The notes: generated from the letters alone by a model not told the origin. A stretch of 64,000 bases of DNA from Euptelea pleiosperma (GCA_035048495.1 CM068546.1:18234435-18298434); one strand, 5' to 3'; counted from the first letter of the stretch, positions 42,888-55,080 are shown. Numbers and translations: made by a program.

Positions 42888-44602
42888 TGTGGGGGAAAAA
42901 TATCTGATCTAACCCACACAATCTTTGAGGTCAGACGATTCGGATTTTGATGATGATCGGATGACTCTGATGCTCCAGGATGAAACTGCTTTCTCCTCTG
43001 CGAAGGATAGGATGATCTCCAGATGAGATTTGGTTGTACCTGTTGACAAGGCTCCGACGCTCAAGTCAGCTTGGGAAATGTAACAGGTTTTAGGAAATAG
43101 TAAAAGATTTCAGAGTTTAAGCTATCTGGATCTGGAGAGCAAGATCCTTTTCTCAGTTCTGAAGGTCTTGTATTTATAGCCTTGGAACTGGCGTGACTCA
43201 CCTTCCACGTGTCTAGTCATTATCAGTCAATGATGACTCAGATAGATTCTGTTATAAAACAGAATCTGTCGGTTTAAACTTTGACTTTCTTGATTCAGTT
43301 GTACCTGAAATAACTGAAATAATACTGAGGTGGCATCCTCCGTGTCAGGTGTTCAAATAAGGTGATGTCGAATTCGTGATAGTTCAACTAGCTGCCACGT
43401 GGCCAATATTCATTAGTTAAGAAATCGATTGTATTCAGAATACTTACCTCGTACGTAAGAGATCCTGCCACGTAAGTCATTTGACATCATCTGGCTTTGC
43501 CGGGATGATATTGAAATAGATCCCGTCAAGTAAGTCTGATGACCTTGTCGGGATAAATGCATCCAGCCAATAATGTGACCTTGCCGGGACGATGTCCCGG
43601 GAAGAGATGCTGGATTTCCCGGGATGAGATACTTGAGTTGCCAGGATGAGTTCCCGGGATGATATACTTGAGTTGCCAGGATGAGTTCCCGGGATGAGAT
43701 ACTTGAAGTTCCCGGGATGATATACTTGAGTTGCCAGGATGAGTTCCCGGGATGAGATACTTGAGTTGCCAGGATGAGTTCCCGGGATGAGATGTTGGAG
43801 TTCCCGGGATGAGATACTTGAGTTGCCAGGATGAGTTCCCGGGATGAGATACTTGAAGTTCCCGGGATGATATGTTTGGAGTTCCCGGGAAGAGATGTTG
43901 GAGTTGCCAGGATGAGTTCCCGGGATGATATACTTGGAGTTCCCGGGATGAGATACTTGAAGTTCCCGGGATGATATGTTTGGAGTTCCCGAGAAGAGAT
44001 GTTGGAGTTGCCAGGATGAGTTCCCGGGATGATATACTTGGAGTTCCCGGGATGATATGTTTGGAGTTCCCGGGATGAGATGTTGGAGTTGCCAAGATGA
44101 GTTCCCGGGATGAGATACTTGAAGTTCCCGGGATGATATGTTTGGAGTTCCCGGGAAGAGATGTTGGAGTTGCCAGGATGAGTTCCCGGGATGATATACT
44201 TGGAGTTCCCGGGATGATATGTTTGGAGTTCCCGGGATGAGATGTTGGAGTTGCCAAGATGAGTTCCCGGGATGATATACTTGGAGTTCCCGGGATGATA
44301 TACTTGAGTTGCCAAGATGAGTTCCCGGGATGAGATACTTGAAGTTCCCGGGATGATATGTTTGGAGTTCCCGGGAAGAGATGTTGGAGTTGCCAGGATG
44401 AGTTCCCGGGATGATATACTTGGAGTTCCCGGGATGAGATACTTGAAGTTCCCAGGATGATATACTTGAGTTGCCAAGATGAGTTCCCGGGATGAGTGTA
44501 CGTTAGAAATAAGGCTCCCTTTGAAATATCTTCGATGGATGCACACCTCGAGATATATGCACATCAATCCTTGAGATTCGTGTGAAAATTATGGTACCTA
44601 CA
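42888..44602 (-). mobile_element. Repeat-filled solo LTR, Tat-type
   Basis: Flanked by AGGCG at 42883-42887 and 44603-44607. It starts TGTGGGGGAAAAATA and ends GGTACCTACA on the + strand. It shares with the Tat LTRs the end motif and the GACGCTCAAGTCA word in the same position, so it is a relative and not the same family. More than half of it is the repeat array 43580-44500. Confidence 0.85.
43580..44500. repeat. CCCGGG-rich higher-order tandem array
   Basis: Basic units of 22-23 bp (GTTCCCGGGATGATATACTT and variants ending GGA or GAA) alternate with a 13-bp GTTGCCAGGATGA spacer unit. Groups of four units plus a spacer form a larger unit of about 104 bp that recurs (for example near 43916 and 44394). 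There are about 30 CCCGGG sites. The long open frames at 43413-44567 and 43526-44257 on the - strand are translations of this array; two frames are open at once, as expected for a repeat lacking stops. Confidence 0.9.
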
Positions 44603-44825
44603 AGGCGCGTAATGAGGCTCTATCAGAATGACTTCATGTCTAGACTTTCGAAAATGTGTTTAATGCATGCAAATATACCATTTCGTCCAGAAAAGTGTGT
44701 TCTACGCAACACAAGAGACTCTTACGTAGAAAAGTAGATAAATAGAGTATTTTAACGTAGGAGAATGCAATAACGCTAACAGGATAATTGCTTAAAATAA
44801 GCACTTTTGAGCGAATATCATAGAA

Positions 44826-45720
44826 CATCGACGTCCTTGCGATGGAGCCTGTTACAAGAATACTTGGAGATAAACAGTGAGCTCAAACCCGAGAAATCAT
44901 GTACCGACCTGGGGGGTAGTCGGTTGAACCAGATGAACGCCTCCTCGCTCAGCGTGGATGGGAACATCCGACACATCAGACTATCATCGAAATCCCACAT
45001 GGTCATGGCCTTTCGGAACCGTAGGACATGATTCACAGGATCCGACACCCCTGTGAACGTTGGATACTTCGGATAGGAGAAATATGAGGGTCCTCGGTAC
45101 TGTTGGACGTTCTCGATGAACGGAGAGTCCCTCAGAATTTGGGTTGCGATTGTCGCCATGCTGTCCACAAGTGTCTCCTTCTTGCCGAGGGGACCCGCCA
45201 CAAGCCTGGCCAACTACTCATGGGTCACTAGATGCGACACCGTTTCGTCTGTTGGCTGTGTCATTACCTTCTTGAGTATTCCGGCGGCCGGTTCTTCACC
45301 TTGTTGGCCCTTAATAGTCCGCTCCTGCTTGGATGGTTCTTTCCTCGGTAGTTTCGACCTTAGGGCTGTTTTCGAATCCGAGGGTGAATTCCCTGTTCAG
45401 GCCATCTCGTGGGTGCTTTTGCTGGCTCTGAGGTTGAACTCCCCTGACGTGGTTCATCGGTTGCTATGGCTGTGCCCCTGTGAACTTTCGAGTCCGGTGT
45501 GTCTGGATGCCATGTTGATGGACACCCAATTGTTATCGGCTAGCTGCTTCTCCAGATGCCTCCTCAGCCTTCTGTTCTCTTCTTGTAATTTTGTGACCAG
45601 TTCTTGATGGTCATTCTGTTCTTCTCGTACCCTTCTCCCCTCTGAGATGGTATCTCGGAGGTCGCTGACGGGGCCGGCTTCCCTGCCGTTCAGTTCTGTT
45701 CGCCATGTGTTCACAATTCT
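44826..45720 (-). pseudogene. Tat-like gag, N-terminal part
   Basis: Two frames cover it. 45714-45454 has a charged coiled coil (LVTKLQEENRRLRRHLEK) and 45213-44826 has the retrotransposon gag core (FIENVQQYRG, PKYPTFTGVSDP, FRKAMTMW, FIWFNRLPPRSVHDF, LFISKYSCNR). A shift near 45215-45450 separates them. The core is cut by the LTR at 44820 and continues at 40041. Confidence 0.75.
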
Positions 45721-45750
45721 GAATCCTCTTATGGTTTTGGATTACTAAGT

Positions 45751-45769
45751 GTTCCCACAGACGGCGCCA
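45751..45769 (-). promoter_or_regulatory. Primer binding site of the Tat-like element
   Basis: On the - strand TGGCGCCGTCTGTGGGAAC lies five bases after the LTR end. The match is 19 bases to a word widely seen in Tat-type Gypsy elements. It fixes the element's orientation. Confidence 0.9.
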
Positions 45770-45774
45770 GAAGA

Positions 45775-46473
45775 TGTGGGGGTAAAATCTGGTGTCTTTT
45801 TCCACACGATCTCCGAGAAAATGGACTGGTGGTTGGTAGATGAACTGTCCGGCGTGGTCGTCCGTACTTCCGATGATCTTGAAAGAAAAAGGCCGATTGA
45901 TGTCCTGCCTTGCCCCGGATTGGTTACTCCATGATTGTCATCGTGTCTCTTGTCGTTGTGGTACCTGAAAATCACACTCCGACGCTCAAGTCAAGATGGA
46001 TCCAAATATTATAGGTCTTGTTCTTGATAGCTATCTCTCTCATTTTCCTGTACTTTCGATCCGTTCTTCATCGGATCTTCTCTCCTTTTATAGGGCTCTC
46101 AACAAGGAGCGTGTCATCGTTGAAGAGCCTATAACTGTCACTTCTTGATAATGATTTTCTATTGTGTTTCTTGGTTTGAGGGGAATGCTTCCCCTAGGTG
46201 CCCTGCGAGACGATGTCTTGTCCGTCTAGGCTGAATAAGTGAGTATTTGTCACCCGTTCTGGATGTAGCTTGTCGGATTACTTGTGCAAAGATATCCGAC
46301 AAGCCCCATCTCCTTGTCATACGGCTTCAACATGCGTTCCGACAAGGACCATTTTCTAGTCGGACGACTTCGTCAGGTGTTCCGACAAGGTCCATCCTCT
46401 AGTCGGGTAGCTAAGTTAGATGTTTCGACAAGGTCCATCCTCTAGTCGGACGGCTTCGTCAGATGTTCCGACA
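45775..46473 (-). repeat. 5' LTR of the Tat-like element
   Basis: It matches 12718-13498 with some divergence and two fewer subrepeats. The coding-strand TATAAAAG box is at 46085-46092. Beyond 46473 the sequence becomes Athila-like LTR. Confidence 0.8.
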
Positions 46474-47447
46474 AGGAGGTATGTTTACCGAGTTGTGGGC
46501 CGAGGTGGTCCATGAACCACGGAGGCCCATATGCCTCTTCTCAGAGCACGCGCCCAGTTAAGTGACACGTGGCATTATTTTAGCTACTCGAAAATAGGGT
46601 ACCCACAACCGTTGATTTCCATCAATCGTATATTCCACGTGGTCCACAATTTGAATCTATTAGATCGATGACTAGGAGAGATCGAGATGTGATTAAATGG
46701 TTAGGATGAGAGATAATGGATCGGATGGATGATCATTGAATGATGGTGAGTGATAGAGTGGTGAGATTAACGATCGGATGGTCAATCGTATGATCAGACA
46801 GATGATAGAAATAATTGTTGAGATGTGAGCATGGTGATCATTGGCCATGAAAAGTTGTGGGTGAGAGTGGATGTGAGAGAATTAAGAGAGATGAGAGAGA
46901 AAATAATACAAAATAAAGAGAAAATGCTAGCAGAGGGTCTTGAACCCTAGTCTATGAGTTGGTCTTCTGCAAGCTTTTCTAACTGAGCTAGTCTTTCTCT
47001 TGTGTTAGTTGATTAAGCTTTAATCTGCTTAGTCTCTTCTCTAGAGTGCTTGAGTCTCCTTCTCTCTTGATATTCTCTCAGGCTTTTCGATTCTTTGGCT
47101 CTCTCCGCATTTGGCCTATATCTTCTTATCCTTAGCCTGTTGACTCCTTAGCTTTAGTCACCTGCTCTAGAGGCTGATTGTGGGCCCGTATTGCATCAGA
47201 ATCGCCTGATTAGTGTTTCTGCAATAGAAAAAGCACGTAATAAGACTTAATCAAAATGGATTAATATCTAGACTTACGAAAATGTGTTTAATTCATGCAA
47301 ATAGCCCATTTTGTCCAAAAAGTGTGTTCTACGCAATGGAGAAAACTCTTACTTAGAAAAGTTGATAAAAATAGAAGTTTTACATAGGAGAGTGCGATAA
47401 CGCTCGAAAGATAATGGCTTAAAATAAGTACTTTTAAGCGAATATTA
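46474..47447 (-). mobile_element. Athila-like solo LTR (copy S), 5' part
   Basis: On the - strand it starts TAATATTCGC (a G-to-A change from the family TGATATTCGC) and follows the U3 of A, B and C, including CGCACTCTCCTATG-like and TTCTGCGTAGAAC-like blocks in diverged form. ACAAA at 47448-47452 pairs with 10798-10802. Confidence 0.8.
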
Positions 47448-47941
47448 ACAAATAAGGTTATTTTTGTTAATAGATACATATGTAACCCCCCCTTTCAGAA
47501 CTCTATAAATAAAGGCCTTGGGGAGGGGGGAAAAGGATCAGTTTCATATTCTTTAAAAATGATCATTACTCTGTCGAATTGTTGAGAGGGTGGACACTTA
47601 GTTCTTCTAGGTTTCACTAATAAGCCCAAATACAATCAGTTAACCATGAATCACTTAACCGGGTAGCATTGGAATGGGAATGTTCTTCACCTTATCTTCT
47701 TTATCCTCTAACCAAAAATGGCATGTTCTACGTTGACAGGACTAATCAACTATCATAATGCATTGAGAAGAGTTCTTATGACATGAGTAATGAGCCTGCC
47801 TTGGGTAGGTCTTCCTAGAAGATTCATCCTTGGTAGAAAAACGGATAAGAACCTTGGAAGTACATCCTTAGGCCACCATTTAGTCCAACCCATGTGATTT
47901 TAATAAATTAAAATCTGTACAAGTAATAGTTTGTGCAACAG
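47448..47941. other. Flank with an isolated TATA box
   Basis: TATAAATA lies at 47504-47511, followed by AAGGCCTTGGGGAGG and a leader-like stretch, but no coding frame follows. It may be the core promoter of a decayed LTR or gene. This was continuous with 10571-10802 before the solo LTR S inserted. Confidence 0.35.
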
Positions 47942-49754
47942 TGTAATACCCTGAACTTTTGTCCAGGGATTTTAGAGTAATTTACATTAGAAGGGTATTT
48001 TTGACAAATGATGAAATTAAAATAATTAATATCTTTCAGTTACACATTAATTGCCTTAATTAAAAAATTTCACAACTTTTAGTCTTTTGAAAATAATGCA
48101 AATCTTTCCCTAATCAAAGACTTGAACTTTAAAAATAAAAAAACTATTTAAATAAATTACCTATGATAATTAATAACACATGTAAATAAAAAAAGACTTA
48201 CCATTCTCTTTTGAGCAACTATTAAAAATAGAAGAATCTCCTAAAAACATACACATTTTTACTTTTCACCATGAAAGAGCTCTCCATTGCAAATTGTTGA
48301 GAGCTTTGAGAGCCATAGAAATACCATAACGTCTCACCCTTGGAGACCATGGCTTGAAACAAAAATATTCATACTTTCGAGATGTTTGACATACTCGAAT
48401 CCTAACTTCATCCAATGACGATCGATATGTAAAAATACCCGCGGCTACTTTTTCACCATTGATTCAAGTTCGGATGAAGATCAACAGACAAGGTAGGTAC
48501 ACCACATATTTTAATAGATAATCTCTCTTATTTTACTTTATTAATCATGTTATATGTATGTGCTTAATTGATGATATTGTGGATATTATTTTAATTCGGA
48601 TCTGATCGGATTGGCCGGGGTGCCAGAAAAAAAAGGTTACGGATAATGATTTTTTATAATATTGAAGTGTTAGTTCAGGTGTGATCCTAATGGATACCTA
48701 CTAAAATAAAAATTAAGAAGGGCTTGGAGCCCTAGGGTGAAAGCCCCCAGGCCCCCGCAGAAGAGCCTTGTGGCTACTCCCTGCGTGGGAAGGAGAAGGA
48801 GACCCAAGATTGGGTTGTAGTGATAATCGTATGAATATAATGTTATTGGGCTAATCGTGAGAAAGATTTATTATTCTTGGTTAACGTTACTAGTTTATAT
48901 TATCTGTTATGCATTGAATATGTCATAATTTTTTAGTTAGAATATGTGATATTATCTGTGATATATATGTGGTGTATAATGGATTATCTGTTGGGCTTTG
49001 GCTCATGGTATTTACCAAATATTTTAGACTTAATTGAAGATGGTGTAAATTTCGGAGTTGTTGCACTTGATGAGAGCAATATAACATGGGAGGATCGGAG
49101 AAGCAATTGAGAATGCAGATAAGATTGATGCGGGACTCTAAATATTGTTATTTTTATCATTTTTATTAACTTAATTGTTAAAGACTCGTATTGTCTATTA
49201 ATTAAAACTTTGTTTAATTTTTTAGAATCATGTTGATGATAAATATTTGAATTCGTAGACTCTTTGATTTAACCCTTTAGATAGATGGTCATGAATCCTT
49301 AACAAATACATTAATTTTTATGGATGTGTGGTACTTTCAATTATTTTATGTATCACCCATGTACCTTTATCGTTAGAGCATATTTCTGAGTCCAACTATT
49401 AAAATAAAATAGTAAATAATATTTTTAGGCAAAGCGCCTTTACAAAAGATGCTTAAAATAATTTTTTAGTAGTAAATAATTAATATGATATTTTTTTTCT
49501 AAAATTATATTTTTTTTGAAAACTTTACGTTTATCAGCTTAAATTCTGAAAAGTTAATTCAAAAAGCCTATGAAACAAAAGTTTTAGCCAAAACGTCTTT
49601 ACAAAAGATTTTTATTCTAATATATTATGAATTATAGTAATTTTTAAAAATTATTTTAGAGTATTTTTTTTTTATCACACCCTAGATCTTGGATAAACGG
49701 GTCGTTTTTCAAGCATTCGGGTCGAATTTTGTTTCCCGGATCCAGGGCATGACA
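47942..49754 (+). mobile_element. Chromovirus-type solo LTR
   Basis: Flanked by AACAG at 47937-47941 and 49755-49759. It starts TGTAATACCCTGAAC and ends CCAGGGCATGACA. It has CCCC/GGGG dyads near 48720-48790 and a donor-like AAG/GTAGGTAC at 48493. No internal region is present. Confidence 0.9.
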
Positions 49755-50399
49755 AACAGCCCATAAAATGAAACAAGTAGAAGAACTTTAAAATGAATGC
49801 CTTTAGGTTGAATCTTTTATTAATCACACCATAATTACATGAACAAACGTATTGGGAATGGAGGAAAACAATGCTATATGATTACATGGCTGTACAGCTT
49901 TTCCTCCAAATTTATTACATTGATTACATTGAGGATGGATACATGACTATACTTTATAACCAGTCTAATGAGGGCATAGCTAGGCCCCAACCACCCTTCA
50001 AATCTTCATCTTTTTAATATCTTGAGTTAGCTACAAGAGCATGACAAGCATTGAGGTGTTGAAAGGAGTTAGTATCTGATGATTCAAGCATCATTGAGAT
50101 TGACATGGGTGATACTCAACCTTTTCTTCGTTACCCACAAGAACAAGAACAAAAAGGAAGAGACTCGGTCCATTGATTAAATAAGAATGCAAGAATACAT
50201 AAAGAGAAGAAATGCAACCATAAAAAATCATGTGACCATATATGTAGCCTATTCCCATGTGAAGAATTATGACCATTAGGCTAAATCATTATCCCCCCTT
50301 ATATCATGAATGAACATGACATTCATGTCCAAAGGACATAGGAAATATCACATACTTGGAAAATCCAATACACACCTTAATTCACAAACTAGCAACGCC
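49755..50399. other. Unassigned sequence
   Basis: No protein motif or repeat is recognisable. The open frame 50091-50276 has no support. Confidence 0.4.
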
Positions 50400-51599
50400 C
50401 GGGACCGCGATGTTGCCATGAACCCTAATCCGAGATAACAGACCTTGTGGACCTGCCTCCGTGAGGAGGGATGGGCGGACCAGGGAGCACACAACAATAG
50501 TGTGGGTATAGTATTTCTGAGCGACTAGGATTGAAACACGTGTCAAAGATACACAACATCATGACGGCAATATGGGAACAAGTACAAGTGGTCCGATTGG
50601 CTTCTGAGGACATATCGAACTCAAACTGGCGTGTCCAACTAGCAAACTGGCATATTAAAGGCCCACATCCCAATGAGATCGATGAATCAATTTGACAAAG
50701 ATTTTGGACATTTCGACAAGGTATCTGCCTTGCCAGCACATTGCCTATAAAGTCGTCTATACAACAGAATAGAGAAATTGATCATCGGCATCTATCATCC
50801 AATTGGATGCATGTATGGCTAAACTGGCCGAGGACTCTCCATCCGACAAGCATCTGCACCTTGGTTCATCACAACGACAACTGCGCCATTTACATTCTCT
50901 AATGCCGATTAACACCCAAGCATGCCAGGACTCGTCCGACAGACATAAACAAGAACTGGGCCTACGTCAGCAACTCTCTAAAAGACTCTTGGGAAATAGA
51001 TTCGTTGGGGGGACAAAGAATCTAGGCCCAAAGTAGACGACCATAGATTCTCCCACTCACGAACTACTATCCTAACCGTCTACGCGAATAACATGAATCT
51101 AACAAAAAGTCGTTACCAAAATGGTTACATGCTCCAAAGCGGTTATACGCTCTCGACGAGGAAGCCTATAAATAAGGGAACTACCCACTAAAAAATTCAT
51201 AAAATCATTATACAAGAAAAGAAGAAAGGGACCTGATCGCATTCTCGATTCACCGAATTGAGATCGTCGACTATTTAGTCTCCTCTCATTCCTTCTCCAG
51301 TGAACTCCATGTGTAGCCATGAACTTTCTGAGATTCATTGTTGACTTGAGCGTCGGAGTGCTATCTACAAGTACACCGCCTTCCCTGGGCTCAACTTTCA
51401 AGGCAAGGAGAGTAGCTATAACAAAAATACCTCAAAGAGGAACGTCAAGGTATCAGTAGCCACGTTTATAGCTAATCTCTTTATTTCATGTACAGGAGGA
51501 ACAACAACGTTTCGCATACTTAACTCATTAGCTTAGTCGAGAGTGTGTATCCGATTCCTCAGGGATTGTGTGGGTTAGATCTAAGATTTTTTTCCCACA
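50400..51599 (+). mobile_element. Tat-type LTR in + orientation (left end uncertain)
   Basis: The right end reads ATTTTTTTCCCACA and mirrors the ends of the LTRs at 12718, 42888 and 45775. Inside are TATAAATAAGG at 51169, the TTGAGCGTCGGAGTGCTA word shared with those LTRs, and CTAACCCACACAATCCCTGAGG-like sequence shared with 42888. No PBS follows 51599, so it is a solo LTR or a truncated 3' LTR. I could not locate the left end or a target duplication. Confidence 0.6.
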
Positions 51600-52379
51600 A
51601 AAACCATACTACTGGCCAAAATCGATAAAAAATATTCAAAATCGTATGACAACCATACCATTATCATTCCCATAATTTTTAATATAATAAAAATGCATTA
51701 TGATACAAATCATACAAAATGCCCCATGCAATCAATCAACCAAACAGAACATATATGCAAATATCCGAAAGTAAAATACCAATAACAATTTTTTGATTCT
51801 CCAACCAAACGTAAAATAAACTAATCTTTCAAAATGATGTGTTAATCAAAAAGTAATTTTGCAGAAGATTTCCAAACAAAGTTTATTATTTAATTATCAA
51901 AGTTTTTGAACTAAATTATTAAAGATTTTATGATATATTTTAACCAAACAAAGAACATTTTATATATGAGTTAAAATAAGACCAAAATCAGTTCTTCTAT
52001 CAACAGTGTTAATAGCTTTATCAAAATGAAGTATTTTTGTTATCAAGGTTTTTAAAGTAAGATTTATCTTGACAATTATAAATGTTTTTCTTTTCAATCC
52101 ATCTAAACATATACAAGTTTTTAGATTAAGTTAGTCTTTATGAGAAAATTTATAGTTTTAATTTATTTTTGTAAAAATTTAGCTTCGACATTTAAGATAT
52201 TAATTTGTTCAAATAGATTCTTTTTTTGTTGATTAATTAATTTTGTTGAATTATCTATTCAAATTCTATTTTTCTTTGTTCTTCGATTTTTCTTTTTAAA
52301 ATTTATAGTTAAATTTAAATGACAAAGGTTTTTAGAATAATGACAAGTTATTTTGGATTTTAATTGTTTAGTTTGAAGT

Positions 52380-53060
52380 GAATTATTTTTAGCTTTTTCA
52401 AAGATAGTTTTTGATGTTGAGTTCTAGATGTTTCATTAATATATCCTAATCCTCTTTTATCATTTTTTGCTTTCCCAATAGTTATAATGTTTCATAATTT
52501 TTCATTTTCTTAAGTAAAGATTTTAATCAAATTATTATTTTTGAAGAGTCTTTTCTATTTAAGCATTATTTTTTTATTTTTCTTCATGTTTTAATTTTAT
52601 AATAATTTCACACAATTATGTTTTAAAAAAGAGTTTTCATTTTTAAGTTTGTTGGTTTCAAAATTTTGATTATTACAAATATTTGTAAGTTTTAAATTTT
52701 ATTATAGCCTTCTTGTATTTCATTATTATCGTTATCAATTAATACATTTTTCGTTCACTTTCTTGTTTATTATCATTTAAGTGAAATATTTCATTAGATT
52801 TTGATTACCATTAAAGCTTTAATTCTTTCAAATTCTTTATTTTTAGAAGATGAATTAGATGCATTATCAGATTTATTACTATTATTAATATCCCATGTGA
52901 CTTTCATAGCTTTAATTTTATATTTTTTTATTATTTTCATATTCACTTGCAATGTAACAAAAACCTCTACATTTGTAGTATTATATTTCTTCGCTAAAGT
53001 TTTTTCTTTATTAAATTTTTTAAAAGGTGTTCTTATTTTAGTTTCAAAATTTCTTTTATT
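52380..53060 (-). pseudogene. Copia gag, C-terminal half
   Basis: Readable blocks in order are NKRNFETKIRTPFKKFNKEK, a decayed zinc knuckle region, KAMKVTWDINNSNKS with an acidic Asn/Ser stretch, remains of a coiled coil, and KRGLGYINE near 52400. The last block matches DKRGLRYVDN of the gag at 31087-32042, which confirms the family. Many stops are present. Confidence 0.6.
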
Positions 53061-54292
53061 TGAAAAATTCGAGTATATTGATTAACATGACCTAAAAGGA
53101 GGTGAATAGGTATGATTCAAATTAATTACTAATTTAAAATTACGCAACCTATTCAATTATATTTGGTCGGTGATCTAGGATCTATGCAATTTCAAAGCGG
53201 AAGCAAATATATTGGTTTAACCGGATTTAGTCTAAATATATCAGAGATATATTTTTCACAAATCTGTTCAGCTAATAACACGATAAAAATCAATCAAACA
53301 GTAGGAACACAATTTTTACGAGAAAAACCCAACTGAAAAAAACCTCTGGATCGCGTCCAGTCAAAATTACACTAGTAAAAAATAATACAGCTGCCAATTT
53401 ACTACGTCGCCTTATATCTTCATGCTCCGAACCACATAAAATGCTTTCAGGGTTTGATTTAAAATTCAATACAGAAGCACACTAATTCACAACCAACTCG
53501 AACCACACACGAGTTTATACCGAATCCACACGGTGGGACAATTAACAAAGAAGGTAATTGAACAAACAAAGATGTTTAATCCTTCATGGAAGAAAAAGAT
53601 TCAACCATGAAGATATTAACACTCTCATTCACTTAAGATCAAAATGTATTACTTTGAAACAAAGATCTTGAGCATCAAAGAGTAAAACTTAAGCCTCAAT
53701 CAACAATGGAAACTCTTGGATCTCTAGGGTTTCTTCTATATTTTAGAATGACTTTGATGACTTAGGTTTTCAACCTAAATATTATATTTATAGTAAAGCA
53801 AGAGTCTTATAGATATAATAAGAATTAGAGGGCAATTCGAAGTTTAAAAATCCATCATTCGTCGGTCCAATTGATTGGACATAATCTGTAACATTTTTTC
53901 TAATTCTGTCAAGACCAATCCAACTGATTGGGCAACCAATCCATGGTATAATCGATTTAACTTAAGTTCTAATCGATTGGACTCATCAGCATGCTTAAAA
54001 ATTGAGTTTTAAAGCTCCGAATCGCACCTATGACTTAATTTAAAATGTATTAAGGGTCTATCACATATTTCTAAGGCATCTAAGTCACTTACCAACTTAA
54101 TGTGTGTTAATCAATTGAAGCTTTAAATATTTTGATGTATTACTCTTCTGATCATCTGTTAAGTAGTCTTTTAACAGTCTTCAGTGATAAAATCATACTC
54201 AACCAATCAAGTCATAACTACCCACACACTAAGAAGATTATATACACATATTTTATCATACGGAATTAGCTAACAAAAATCTAGACCTTACA
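53061..54292 (-). mobile_element. SIRE-like solo LTR inside the old gag
   Basis: It starts TGAAAAATTCGAG and ends GACCTTACA on the + strand, with near-matching target duplications TTATT (53056-53060) and TTATC (54293-54297). The gag frame before and after joins without loss. It is a diverged relative of the LTRs at 27596 and 62978, with the CCTGGATCGCGTCC block and CCAATCGATTGG remains near 53870-53985. Confidence 0.65.
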
Positions 54293-54297
54293 TTATC

Positions 54298-55080
54298 TTT
54301 GTTTCTAAAAAAGGTTTTTTAAAATCTTTTGGCCATTAAGACAACTTCTTCATCTAAGTCATCATTAAATTCTTTTAGTTTATTATCTTCTCTTATAGAT
54401 ATTCTTAAAGCAATTTTATTTCTAGGTGGTTTAAGTTTAAGTTCAAATGTTTAAATGAAACCTATTAATTAGTTATTTTAACTTAATGCTATTTATATCT
54501 TTGTTTTCTTCTATAACAGCGGCCTTAAGGTGAAATCTTTTAGATAAGGATCTTAGAATTTTTTTAATAATTTTTTGTTCAGGGATAGCCTCATCTAGAC
54601 CCCACATGAACTTTATTATGTCACTATGCTCAGTATAAAAGTTTACAAACATTCAATTATTATTAATCCTAATGGTTTCAAATTTAGTTAACAATTATAA
54701 TTTTGAAAGATAAAAATAGTTAGTTTCTTCATTAGTAGTTTTTAAAATATCCCAAGCTTGTTTAGTAGTTTCACATGCAATAATCCTTTTAAATTTATTA
54801 GGAAATAAAATACAGTAAATAACATTTAAAGTTATATTATTAATATTATAGCGGCATCTTTTTCAACGTAGACTATTTATCTTTACTCTTTTTTAGTGGT
54901 CAAGTCACCTTCAGTGACAAGTTCAATGAGACAAATCTATCCCACTTCTACAAATTCCCAAGCTCTTTCATAAATTTTTTTTAAGAATACTCTCATTCTA
55001 GCCTTCCAATAGGCATAGTATGAGCCATCAAACAAGAGTGATATAAAAACAGAGTTATTATCTTCTCTCATAGCCATATT
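54298..55080 (-). pseudogene. Copia gag, N-terminal half
   Basis: From 55080 the - strand reads MAMREDNNSVFISLLFDGSY and YWKARMRVFLKKIYERAWEFV, the start of UBN2-type Copia gag. Later blocks GLDEAIPEQKIIKKILRSLS and KRFHLKAAVIEENKDI are also readable. Stops and shifts are frequent. Confidence 0.7.

Larger units (their letters stand above)
40047..44820 (-). mobile_element. Athila-like solo LTR (copy C), split by another solo LTR
   Basis: Flanked by TAGAA at 40042-40046 and 44821-44825. On the - strand it starts TGATATTCGC and ends CTACTTTCA. Without the nested insert it is about 3.05 kb. It carries the U3 subrepeats (42389-42445), inverted repeat plus TATA-like box (42048-42090), GAA runs, two hairpins and the clearest intron signals of the four copies. 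Confidence 0.9.
12718..46473 (-). mobile_element. Tat-like Ty3/Gypsy element, carrying four nested insertions
   Basis: Read on the - strand: 5' LTR 45775-46473, PBS 45751-45769, gag pieces, protease, RT, RNase H, integrase (ending 33887), a 149-bp tandem array, an antisense ORF and the 3' LTR 12718-13498. Without the insertions it is about 10.4 kb, a normal Tat size. An antisense ORF between pol and the 3' LTR is known from this lineage. No target duplication is visible: ACTGT lies left of 12718 and AGGAG right of 46473. One end may therefore be damaged. Confidence 0.8.

Noticed and set aside
43580..44500. Regular repeats that could suggest a CRISPR array
   Set aside because: Repeats are adjacent, vary in length and lack unique spacers. 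The window is plant nuclear DNA and the array is inside an LTR with target duplications.
43413..44567. 384-codon open frame with repeated SSRELILATQ and YHPGN words
   Set aside because: It is a direct translation of the tandem array in a solo LTR. A second frame (43526-44257) is open through the same array, and there is no start context or known domain.
52801..53085. Hydrophobic 94-codon frame on the + strand that resembles a membrane protein
   Set aside because: The - strand of the same bases reads as Copia gag, with KAMKVTWD and KKFNKEK blocks. The hydrophobic frame is its A/T-rich shadow.
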